Of a stretch of 32,881 nt of DNA, positions 25,575 to 32,881 are shown piece after piece. Both the position numbers and the translations under genes were made by a program. The notes beneath the pieces were generated by a model that had not been told where the DNA came from, did not search any database, and saw only the letters and a program-made list of their open reading frames with translations. Source of the stretch: Myxococcota bacterium (lineage in GTDB: Bacteria; Myxococcota; XYA12-FULL-58-9; JASMKV01); the NCBI GenBank assembly GCA_030749035.1, contig JASMKV010000006.1, positions 1-32,881 of the forward strand. Direction: 5' to 3'. Position 1 is the first letter of the stretch. The number at the start of each line of letters is the position of its first letter.

Positions 25575-27236
25575 ATGCGTCATGCTTTACTCGTTACGTT
25601 CGCACTTACGCTCATGGCATCGGTCGGATGCAAAAAGCGCGACCCTTTGGGTTGTAAAAGTAACGATGCCTGCCCTTCGGGCTACGTCTGTGGAACCAAC
25701 AGCACCTGCACAAAAATTTGTAGTGCCGATGCGGACTGCCCAACCGGTTTCATCTGTGAATACGAACTGTGTCAGAGCGGTGCGCGCCAAAATCCCCCAC
25801 AAATCGACACGCTCACATCAAATGGCACAAGCACTTGCAGCGGCAGTGCCACGGTCAACGGCGCGGCTTATGATATTAACGAAAATTGTATCGGCACCCA
25901 GCTTCTTGTCAGTGGTGAGGATTTAAGCGGTGGTGACTGGTGGATGATTCATGAAACCGAAAGCGACAACAACATTCATCTGACCCTGAATGAAACAAAC
26001 TCCACCGATGTGTTGGCGGTACTTGATTTCCCCGGCACCTTAAGCGTTCTCGATGGCGGCATCTATCTTTTGAGTGTCTCCAATGAAAACGGCACCGACA
26101 CCCTAAACATGACCGTGCTTAAAGGTGACCCCGGTGAAGATGGCACTGCAGGCGCCACCGGTGCGGCCGGTACGTCATGCAGCGTCGAGCAAAGTGGTGA
26201 AAACGCCACCATCACCTGCGGCGAGACCAGCGCCAGCATCAGTGCCGGGGCAGCTGGAACATCCTGCACTGTGCAGGAAAGTGGTGACGATGCCATCATC
26301 ACTTGTGGCAGCGACGATCCAGTGACCATCAGCGCCGGTGGCGGTAGCGGTGCAAGCGCCACCCTTACCACCTACACAAGCACAGGTGATCCTGCTGCCT
26401 TTGTCGCAAGCTCCGCAAATACAGCAACCGAAGATATAGCACTCGACCGGGCCCATTTCAGTCTGGGCGCAACCAATGCGGGGTCCGCCTATATCAAAAT
26501 TCCCGACAGTGTCATGACCGACTACTGCCAGGATGCGGACGGTTGTAGCTTAACCATGGGTGCCAAAAAATGGCCGAATGAAAGCACAGGCGCCTTGTTT
26601 CCCGCCACCCACAGCGCCTATCCATGTCAGTTTTATATGGACGATGCGCGCGGCTGGATGACCTCGAACGGCTGTAATAAATATATGGAAACGTTCTTTT
26701 TCTATGAAGACCCCGATGACACATTTCATGCCTGTAATACCCATGCAGATTGTGAAGCAAAAGCCAAAGGTCTCTTTTGTACTTATGACATCACCGACAA
26801 CGACACGCACTACTGCGCCTATTCTCTGGCCTGGGCGCCTTTTGGCAGCGGCATGTCCGGCACCGACGGCGACAGCAATGAAAACCACAGCATCCTGCAT
26901 TACTATGGGTCCTGTTATTTAAGCGAAAGTAAGCCCTGCACAAGCACCGCCGACTGTCCTGCAACCTATAACGACAGCTGTGAGAATGGTGTTTGTCAAG
27001 CAGCCCCCGCAAGCTGCGGCGATATCAGCGAATGCCCTGCCGGGTACAACAGCGCTTGTAATGGTGGTCTATGCGAAAACGAAAGCGGGGAAAACTACAA
27101 GGCACAAGCACAGCCCAACGATGCAGACGATGGTTTTTACTTCATCATGGCCCACTCGACATGGTCTGGTAACAGTGCGGACGAGCGCGGCTGGACCGAT
27201 GCAAACCGAACTTGCGAATTGACGATTAAAGACTAG
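25575..27236 (+). CDS. Cys-rich lipoprotein with short collagen-like segment (553 aa)
   Basis: A perfect AAGGAG precedes ATG 25575. The signal peptide ends SVGC (C19 lipidated). Next come two Cys-rich modules of the form CPSGYVCG and CPTGFICE (about 26-70), a beta-sandwich region, and a short Gly-X-Y collagen-like stretch (GDPGEDGTAGATGAAG, about 190-205). Two copies of a Cys repeat follow (GTSCSVEQSG then TITCG; GTSCTVQESG then IITCG). The C-terminal 250 residues contain more CxxxADC and CPAxYNSxC modules, probably disulphide-bonded outside the membrane. No enzyme motif is seen. It is a probable surface adhesin or structural lipoprotein. Confidence 0.85.
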   Translation: MRHALLVTFALTLMASVGCKKRDPLGCKSNDACPSGYVCGTNSTCTKICSADADCPTGFICEYELCQSGARQNPPQIDTLTSNGTSTCSGSATVNGAAYDINENCIGTQLLVSGEDLSGGDWWMIHETESDNNIHLTLNETNSTDVLAVLDFPGTLSVLDGGIYLLSVSNENGTDTLNMTVLKGDPGEDGTAGATGAAGTSCSVEQSGENATITCGETSASISAGAAGTSCTVQESGDDAIITCGSDDPVTISAGGGSGASATLTTYTSTGDPAAFVASSANTATEDIALDRAHFSLGATNAGSAYIKIPDSVMTDYCQDADGCSLTMGAKKWPNESTGALFPATHSAYPCQFYMDDARGWMTSNGCNKYMETFFFYEDPDDTFHACNTHADCEAKAKGLFCTYDITDNDTHYCAYSLAWAPFGSGMSGTDGDSNENHSILHYYGSCYLSESKPCTSTADCPATYNDSCENGVCQAAPASCGDISECPAGYNSACNGGLCENESGENYKAQAQPNDADDGFYFIMAHSTWSGNSADERGWTDANRTCELTIKD

Positions 27237-27246
27237 GTGAACTTTT

Positions 27247-28074
27247 CTGCCAGCTCAAGTCGACAAAGACCTGTGTGACGCCTTAAGCCGAGGCATCCTG
27301 TCACCGGCCGAAATTGGCGCTATTCCTCCTGAAGAACTCGACGCAGGCTTTGCGCTGGTTTGTATTTATCTCGACATGGGCCGACTCGAACAAGCCGAGC
27401 TCTGTCTCGAGGGCCTGATCGCCCTCTATCCCTACGACAAAAGATTTTGGCGCGCCTTAGGGATTATTCAACAAAGACAATATGCCTGGGAAGATGCCAA
27501 TGAAAGTTTGGGCTGCGCCCTGCTTATCGATCCGGAAGACACCTACAGTCGCTGCCTTTTGGGTGAAACGCTCCTCTATCTTGGCGAAAAAGAGGCGGCC
27601 CGGGTTGCTTTGGAAAAAACCAAAAACTCAAACAAACCCTATGTGCAAAAACGTTCGGTCGATTTGCTCAAGATTATTGCGAAACTCGGCGCGATTGAAC
27701 CCATGCCAGGTTCTGCATCCAAAAACACAGAGAATCAGAGCACACAAACCACAACCATTATGCTCGATGCGGACACGGCTTTGCCTTTGCAAGAGAGTCT
27801 TTTTGCCGACGATCCCACCCGCACCCAAGTCAGCACCGATGCACAAGAGGCAACCCAGACACAAATGACGACCAATATATCCAAAGAAACCACACAAGTT
27901 TTTGTTGCCCAAACGGCAGAAAACACAAATACGGCCGATCCCGAGCGCACCAAAACCATCACCTATCATGCCAATCAAGATGTGGCCGCCGCCAATCAAA
28001 GCTTTGAGCATACGGCCATTGTTAAACGACGCTATGGGCAGGCGTTTATTGAGAAGGATGAAGACCATGGCTAG
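27247..28074 (+). CDS. Type III secretion class II chaperone (SycD/LcrH-like) with Thr-rich tail; probable CTG start
   Basis: Residues 8-125 match the TPR chaperones that hold type III translocators. A first helix (ALSRGILSPAEIGAIPPEEL) is followed by TPR pairs around FALVCIYLDMGRLEQAELC, YDKRFWRALGIIQQ and DPEDTYSRCLLGETLLYLG. The first ATG in frame (27376) would cut off this helix. No ATG, GTG or TTG lies between it and the TGA at 27238-27240. CTG 27247 has AGGTGA 6 nt upstream and restores the full domain, giving 275 aa. The tail (about 160-275) is disordered, with about 22 Thr. The next gene overlaps by 8 nt. The chaperone family call is firm; the presence of a type III system is inferred. 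Confidence 0.8.
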   Translation: MPAQVDKDLCDALSRGILSPAEIGAIPPEELDAGFALVCIYLDMGRLEQAELCLEGLIALYPYDKRFWRALGIIQQRQYAWEDANESLGCALLIDPEDTYSRCLLGETLLYLGEKEAARVALEKTKNSNKPYVQKRSVDLLKIIAKLGAIEPMPGSASKNTENQSTQTTTIMLDADTALPLQESLFADDPTRTQVSTDAQEATQTQMTTNISKETTQVFVAQTAENTNTADPERTKTITYHANQDVAAANQSFEHTAIVKRRYGQAFIEKDEDHG

Positions 28075-28750
28075 ATCGGGCACGCCCTTAAACAACCCCA
28101 TGGTCGTCCTCCCTTGGGCCAGACGACAAATTCATGAAGAGGAACTCAAGCTTCAACAAGACCAGGCGGCCGGGCTTCAAAATAAACAAATTGGCCTTGA
28201 TGATGCGTTGGTGCAATCTGACCGTTTTGAAGTACGTGCGCGCCAACAGAAAAATAAGAACTTACCCGAGGCACTGGCACAGTGGCATCTGCCCTATTCA
28301 CCGCCAGCCCACATCCCCGAAGAAGATCAGCCTCTTTTAAATGAAGACAGGCTTATTGGATTGGCCATTGTCCTGGATATCTTAACGACCCAAACCGCAG
28401 CCTTAAAAGAAAACCCACTCATCCTCACGCAATTACAAAGTACGCTTTCGGAAAGTGGCGAGTTGGGCGGCATTGATGCGGCTGGCCGCCAGAGGCTTAT
28501 CGATTTTGCCAAGGGCCCCGCTGGCCGCGCAAGACACCTTTTGGCCAAACGTTTTTTTGATGCGGCCCAGGAAGAACTCCAACCGGATGCTGAAGAAGCG
28601 GCCATCCATATCATCCCGGCACACCTGCAATGCACGCCACAAAGCGTCGCCACGAGCTTAAAAACACTCCAAACCTTTGCACAGATTTTACGCGATGAGG
28701 TCAAACTTCGGCTCGGTCAGCCCGAGCCGATGAACGAATATCAAGCTTAA
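28067..28750 (+). CDS. Hypothetical protein coupled to the SycD-like chaperone (227 aa)
   Basis: ATG 28067 overlaps the chaperone stop (ATGGCTAG) and has AAGG about 9 nt upstream. A longer reading from 27902 lies inside the chaperone gene and is rejected. The protein is hydrophilic. It has a charged helix at about 22-65 (EEELKLQQDQAAGLQNKQ), a Pro-rich hinge (PYSPPAHIPEEDQP) and a helical C-terminal half. It has no signal peptide, membrane segment or recognised family. The tight coupling suggests it works with the chaperone, as a secreted substrate, co-chaperone or cytosolic secretion component. The stop is 3 nt from the convergent giant gene. Confidence 0.75.
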   Translation: MARSGTPLNNPMVVLPWARRQIHEEELKLQQDQAAGLQNKQIGLDDALVQSDRFEVRARQQKNKNLPEALAQWHLPYSPPAHIPEEDQPLLNEDRLIGLAIVLDILTTQTAALKENPLILTQLQSTLSESGELGGIDAAGRQRLIDFAKGPAGRARHLLAKRFFDAAQEELQPDAEEAAIHIIPAHLQCTPQSVATSLKTLQTFAQILRDEVKLRLGQPEPMNEYQA

Positions 28751-28753
28751 AGC

Positions 28754-31700
28754 TTAAATACCAAATTTCTTGATATGGGCAGCAATTTGCTCTTCTGTAT
28801 TACTGACACCCCAATTGAAGAGGCCTCCGGCAAGAAGATTCTCATGCAAGGCTTTACGCGCCCCACGACTCAAATTCTTGAGACAGGGATGGAAAGCGCC
28901 GCCCGGGGTCTTGGCGAATTCACGGGCAAAACCATCGCGATACTCCCACAAAATCCTGCTCTCCTTATAAAGGGTTTCGATAATCTTCGAAGCGGTTTGC
29001 GGATTTTCATTCGCAAGCGCCTGTAAAAGTTCAATCTGATGCGCGCTGTTGCCAGCGTTGTAATACCTGCCCATCGCTTTGGCTAAATCATCGACATAAC
29101 CGCTGTTGGGCCCGATCTCTGCCAGGCGCTCTGCTGCTTTTGCCGTGTCCATGCTGCCTAAGACAAAATACAAATCGTCATACATGAGCATGGCGAGGTC
29201 TTTTTTCATCGCTGTGGCTTCATGCAAGGCCACGTGTGCAGCTTTATCACTGTTGGCTGGGTACTCAACCATATTACCTGTTGTACGCGAGCGAAGCATA
29301 TGGTTCGCCAGGGATGTATCCAGAATATCCAAGGACGCCACGGGTAAGGTCCCCAAAGGCACATTTTGGTCGACAAGCTCTCGCGCCAAATTTTGAATAA
29401 ATTCTTTATCATCCATATTGGCTTCGACAATTTTCTTTGTCAGCAACTCATCGCGAGCGCTGCCTTCATAACCAGCGCTGACTTTCAAAAATTGTGCAAT
29501 CTTAGCAGGGTTTTTGCCCAAGCTATTCACCAAAGCTTGCATACCAATACCGTAAAAGTCTTTCTTCAAGTCTGCAGACTTCGCTTGTGAAGCATCAAAG
29601 CCTTTAAGTTGCTCTAACGCCGAAAGTAAATCCGTCACGCCAACCTTATCGGCCTCAACGCCGCTTTCAATCTTACCGGAACGAATTTGCGCATTCACTT
29701 GTCCCACCAAGGTGGTATTGGCTGCAACCTGCTTGGCAAGATCCAAATCGGTTTGCAGTGCGCGATGGGCTTCCATCGTTTGCGGACCAACCGCCCACTT
29801 CGATTCAGCTCCGGATTCAGGTGCGCTTAAATAACCGTCATTGGTTAAAATCGCCTTATAATCGTTTCCGAATTTGCGAAAACCGGCTTGATCTTTAGGC
29901 ATGGCACAACCCACAACCTCGACCATCGTTTGTGCTGTACGCGCTGCTTGTGGCAACGAATCTAAAACAGCCAACATGCCTTCAGCCCGCTGCTCTTTCC
30001 ACAGAGGTCCAAAAAGGTCCAACGCGTTCTCTGTCGCCGCGCTACACATGCTGTAGCTTGCTGTACCGACCGCTTGCTCCGGTAAACCAAAAGTCACCAA
30101 TGCACGCTGGGTATCCTCAAGCTTCACCTTCACATTGACAGTCGCAAAGTGATTATCCAAAACGCCCAAAACGGCTTCATTATCCATAGAGGCAATATCG
30201 CGAACGTTATCGCCAATAAGGAAATTCAAACCAGCACGCAGGTGTTCATTCACCCACTCCTCCGAAGCCCCTTGAAGGCTCTGATGGGCAAGAAGCTTGG
30301 TCATGGGGACATCTGTCTCAACCACAGGCGGCGTGTTAACCACCTCAGGCTCAGGCGTATTCGTGACAGTCTCGACACTTGGTGTGATCGGGGTTGAAAC
30401 AACCTCTTCGTCACGACCATCACCCGTAATGATGGTTCCTGAAACATCAGCGCCTCCGCTGTTGCTTACCGGCGGCTGAACCGTTGTGTTCGATGTATCG
30501 CTTTCGGTATTGACCACTGGCACATCAGGTGTGTCATCAATAACCACCTCTTCAGCTCTTGTCGTAATGAGCCCAATCACCGCTTCTGGATTGTCAGGAG
30601 GCACGCGTGTGCCCACATCCAAGCCAGCACGACGTCCGGCTGCCAAAAGCGCAGGCCATTCACCTTCACTTGGTAAAGTGCCATTGCGACGATGCGCTTC
30701 TAATTCAAGACGCGCAAGTCCCATAATGGTGGGTAGGGTCACTGTCGTGGTGACCAACGACTTGGCCAGGCCTAAATTAATCACACTTGGCATCATCGCC
30801 GGTGTGGTTAAGGTGCCCGTATCCATCGCATTGAATAAAGTTGGGATATTAAAATCACAACCGATCGTATGAATGGTCATGGGCTCTGGCACAACCACGG
30901 CCTCTGTCGCCGAACCAACAACATTAATCGGGGGAGTCACCGGAGGTGGAGGTGGCATTGTGCCGGTTGTTCCACTCAATCCGCCACCAATAAATCCGCC
31001 TGGAGGAGGAGGAGGCGTCACGTCGCCACCTGGATTGGTGCCAATGCCATCACCACCTGGTGGTGGTGGTGGTGGTGTGACAGGATCGGTTGTACCGATG
31101 CCATCACCACCGGGTGTCGGTGGTAACTCAGGTATGGGATCAATCGTTCCAGGGCCAGTATCACCTGGTGTTGGTGGCAACTCAGGAATAGGATCAATCG
31201 TTCCAGGGCCGGTGTCACCTGGCTCTGGTGGAAGTTCTGGGATAGGATCGACTGTTCCCGGACCGTCTTCAACTGGGTCAACGATCGTATCGTCCGTAGG
31301 TTGTTCAACATTCGGATTTTCTTTATTGAGCAAATCCTCAATACCGCTCATGATCAACGAGGTCAGCGCACCAACCGTAAAACCGATTCCCGCGTCCCTA
31401 AATGCCCCATCGACAAGCGTCTTGGTGCCATCATAAATTCCATCTTCCCAAGTACTCAGTTCTGTCGCACGGTACACGCCGCCAACCCCAACCGCAGTTC
31501 TGGCGGTTGCCACACCATCATAAAGCGCTTTCGTCCAAATCGAGGCATCCGGCGAAAGCAGTGCCAGGTTATTGACCTGAAAGTGCACCATCAGTCCTGC
31601 AGCTCCACCGCGAACAGCATCCTTAAGCAACTTCACCGGACGTCTTTCACCTAAAATGAAATCCGTTCCCGTTTTTGCACCGGCACCGACCGCCGCAAAA

Positions 31701-32881
31701 AGCCAAGGTGACGCTTGTGGCGCCGCAATAATCGTCCCGGCAATCGCCAGGGACATGGCCACGTTCGTCGCCATTTCCACACGGGCTTCTTTAAGCTGGT
31801 CGTACTGTGAAACGCGATGCAATAAATCTGCATACTGCGTGCGAATCGAATTGAGATCCGCTTCAGTGATTTGCTGACCACTGGCTTCCTTCATAGCCAC
31901 ATTACGTACCGCTTCACCCACACGCAGGGCCGTATCTTCAAGGCCTGCACCATGGGGTCCAAAGAAATCCATGAGCATTTCATTGAGCACGTTGCCTCTG
32001 GAGTTCGCCACCATGTCACGAATATCCTGAGTCAATTGCGCCTCAGAAACCTTCATCGCTGTCGCAAAATGTGCCGAGCCGCCGGCCGCATCAACCATCG
32101 CCCGAAGGTTTTCTATGGCCGCTGCATTTTGAATGCCGGCAGTGGCGTAGTCCGTATCGCCAAAATTATCTGAGAGCCACTGTGCTGGATCACCAAAATG
32201 GGTTGCAATCCACTCGTTGACCGCCGGATCACTTGACGTGTTGAGATAAGCGTTGATTTCCATCGACAACATATCCACATCCTGTGGCATGATTTGCGCC
32301 AATTGCGCCGCGTGCCTTACGCCCACACCTTCCAAGCCATTAAGATCATCAAGTAATGGGTTCCTGCCATTTTCAACATCGAACACACGACCGGTCATCC
32401 GCGCGTATTCGGTCATGGCCACGACTTTTTCCAGGGGTGATGCACCAGCCAGGACGGAGATAATGGTATCGCCATCGGTTTTACCAAAGATACCAAAGGC
32501 CCCCGGCTCATTCATCGCGTACACAAGCCGCTCAGCTGACGTTAAGCTGGCGTTCTCTAAGAGCGCTAAAGCGCGTTGCTGTACTTTTGAACCATCGGCA
32601 ATCTCCAACTTCGCATCACCACCATAGAGCTTACTTAAAAGGTCCTTCGACAAGGCTTCTTGATCGCCATTGCCATAACGCTGGGCGTAAGCCGCGCGCA
32701 CCTCACCAAGATACACCTGGCGTTGCTCTAAAGTCATGTCCGGCTGATCGAGAACCTCGTAAACAACCTCTTCTTTGGTCCCCTTCAGTCCCAGGAAGCC
32801 ACCATCTAACGCATTACTCAAACGAATCGCCGCTGCTTCAGGAGAATTGAAACCTTTGCCTTCCATGGTGATACGCGCCAA
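28754..32881 (-). CDS. Giant protein with hydrophobic patch and Pro-rich repeat spacer (5' end outside window)
   Basis: The frame is open to the window edge. A TTG at the edge could be read as a start, but the gene more likely continues. 1375 residues are visible. The first 520 are mostly helical, with a hydrophobic region at about 365-405 (VAMSLAIAGTIIAAP, WLFAAVGAGA) and a second at about 420-435. Residues 525-670 form a Pro/Gly/Asp-rich spacer with 18-residue repeats. The last 500 residues are again helical. No signal peptide is visible and no family is recognised. Convergence with a type III chaperone pair and the hydrophobic patch suggest a large secreted or translocator-like protein; this is inference. 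Confidence 0.8.
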   Translation of the reverse strand: MARITMEGKGFNSPEAAAIRLSNALDGGFLGLKGTKEEVVYEVLDQPDMTLEQRQVYLGEVRAAYAQRYGNGDQEALSKDLLSKLYGGDAKLEIADGSKVQQRALALLENASLTSAERLVYAMNEPGAFGIFGKTDGDTIISVLAGASPLEKVVAMTEYARMTGRVFDVENGRNPLLDDLNGLEGVGVRHAAQLAQIMPQDVDMLSMEINAYLNTSSDPAVNEWIATHFGDPAQWLSDNFGDTDYATAGIQNAAAIENLRAMVDAAGGSAHFATAMKVSEAQLTQDIRDMVANSRGNVLNEMLMDFFGPHGAGLEDTALRVGEAVRNVAMKEASGQQITEADLNSIRTQYADLLHRVSQYDQLKEARVEMATNVAMSLAIAGTIIAAPQASPWLFAAVGAGAKTGTDFILGERRPVKLLKDAVRGGAAGLMVHFQVNNLALLSPDASIWTKALYDGVATARTAVGVGGVYRATELSTWEDGIYDGTKTLVDGAFRDAGIGFTVGALTSLIMSGIEDLLNKENPNVEQPTDDTIVDPVEDGPGTVDPIPELPPEPGDTGPGTIDPIPELPPTPGDTGPGTIDPIPELPPTPGGDGIGTTDPVTPPPPPPGGDGIGTNPGGDVTPPPPPGGFIGGGLSGTTGTMPPPPPVTPPINVVGSATEAVVVPEPMTIHTIGCDFNIPTLFNAMDTGTLTTPAMMPSVINLGLAKSLVTTTVTLPTIMGLARLELEAHRRNGTLPSEGEWPALLAAGRRAGLDVGTRVPPDNPEAVIGLITTRAEEVVIDDTPDVPVVNTESDTSNTTVQPPVSNSGGADVSGTIITGDGRDEEVVSTPITPSVETVTNTPEPEVVNTPPVVETDVPMTKLLAHQSLQGASEEWVNEHLRAGLNFLIGDNVRDIASMDNEAVLGVLDNHFATVNVKVKLEDTQRALVTFGLPEQAVGTASYSMCSAATENALDLFGPLWKEQRAEGMLAVLDSLPQAARTAQTMVEVVGCAMPKDQAGFRKFGNDYKAILTNDGYLSAPESGAESKWAVGPQTMEAHRALQTDLDLAKQVAANTTLVGQVNAQIRSGKIESGVEADKVGVTDLLSALEQLKGFDASQAKSADLKKDFYGIGMQALVNSLGKNPAKIAQFLKVSAGYEGSARDELLTKKIVEANMDDKEFIQNLARELVDQNVPLGTLPVASLDILDTSLANHMLRSRTTGNMVEYPANSDKAAHVALHEATAMKKDLAMLMYDDLYFVLGSMDTAKAAERLAEIGPNSGYVDDLAKAMGRYYNAGNSAHQIELLQALANENPQTASKIIETLYKESRILWEYRDGFAREFAKTPGGAFHPCLKNLSRGARKALHENLLAGGLFNWGVSNTEEQIAAHIKKFGI
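31010..31264 (-). repeat. 54-bp tandem repeat coding for an 18-residue Pro-rich unit
   Basis: Three well-conserved 54-bp units (31264 down to 31103) encode GPGT(V/I)DPIPELPP(E/T)PGDT. Two decayed units, GIGTTDPVTPPPPPPGGD and GIGTNPGGDVTPPPPPGG, extend to about 31010. They lie in frame inside the giant protein gene and probably form an extended, stiff linker. Copy number could vary between strains. Confidence 0.85.

Noticed and set aside
27902-28066. 5' extension of the 227-aa gene back into the chaperone gene
   Set aside because: The extra 55 residues are Pro/Lys/Arg-rich out-of-frame sequence of the chaperone tail. ATG 28067 has a binding site and a normal 8-nt overlap.
28740-28760. AAGCTTA repeat between the convergent stops as a bidirectional terminator
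   Set aside because: It is a short direct repeat with no stable hairpin and no U-tract.
30873-31436. 187-codon Gly/Pro/Ser-rich plus-strand frame
   Set aside because: It is the complement of the Pro-rich repeat in the giant gene; repeat-rich sequence often leaves the opposite frames open.

Overview
The window looks like a chromosomal segment from a myxobacterium-like (Myxococcota / former Deltaproteobacteria) organism. The lineage signals are a Hanks-type Ser/Thr kinase with a PEGA domain, MopE-type metal-binding repeats, a FrzS-like pseudo-receiver protein, a sigma-54 response regulator, many lipoproteins with disordered Cys- or Asp-rich parts, and a receptor-L-like repeat lipoprotein. Base composition looks balanced rather than very GC-rich (not computed). 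No phage, IS element or CRISPR array was seen.

Layout. (1) 1-728, minus strand: a stable-RNA unit reading promoter, boxA, tRNA-Ile(GAU), tRNA-Ala(UGC), boxA, 23S rRNA 5' end. No 16S gene precedes it, and a divergent protein gene lies immediately upstream, so the 16S is apparently unlinked. (2) 945-7550, plus strand: lipoprotein, Ser/Thr kinase, rhomboid protease, subtilisin-like protease with MopE repeats and a Cys/hydrophobic/Arg C-terminus, and a tandem FKBP lipoprotein. This reads as an envelope signalling, proteolysis and folding group. (3) 7543-13891: an orphan NtrC-type regulator, a compact family-A DNA polymerase with an eroded exonuclease domain, an ICMT-like membrane methyltransferase split by an in-frame amber stop, two coupled short-chain dehydrogenases, and an S51 peptidase.

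(4) 14021-27236: a block of large exported proteins. It holds a 1372-aa glycosidase-like protein, a receptor-L-like lipoprotein, a beta-propeller lipoprotein, a 1077-aa alpha/beta-hydrolase lipoprotein with Ca-binding-like Asp loops, and a collagen-like/Cys-rich lipoprotein. A FrzS-like pseudo-receiver/coiled-coil gene runs on the minus strand inside this block. (5) 27247-32881: a type III secretion class II chaperone (SycD/LcrH-like) that appears to start at CTG and carries a long Thr-rich tail, an overlapping unknown gene, and, convergent to them, a very large protein (1375 aa visible, 5' end outside the window) with a hydrophobic patch and a Pro-rich 18-residue repeat spacer. The last three genes are the best candidates for an undescribed secretion-related module. 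The split rRNA unit, the rhomboid/subtilase pair and the amber-split methyltransferase are the other main points.

Limits: all family calls come from reading motifs by eye. No similarity search or structure prediction was run.
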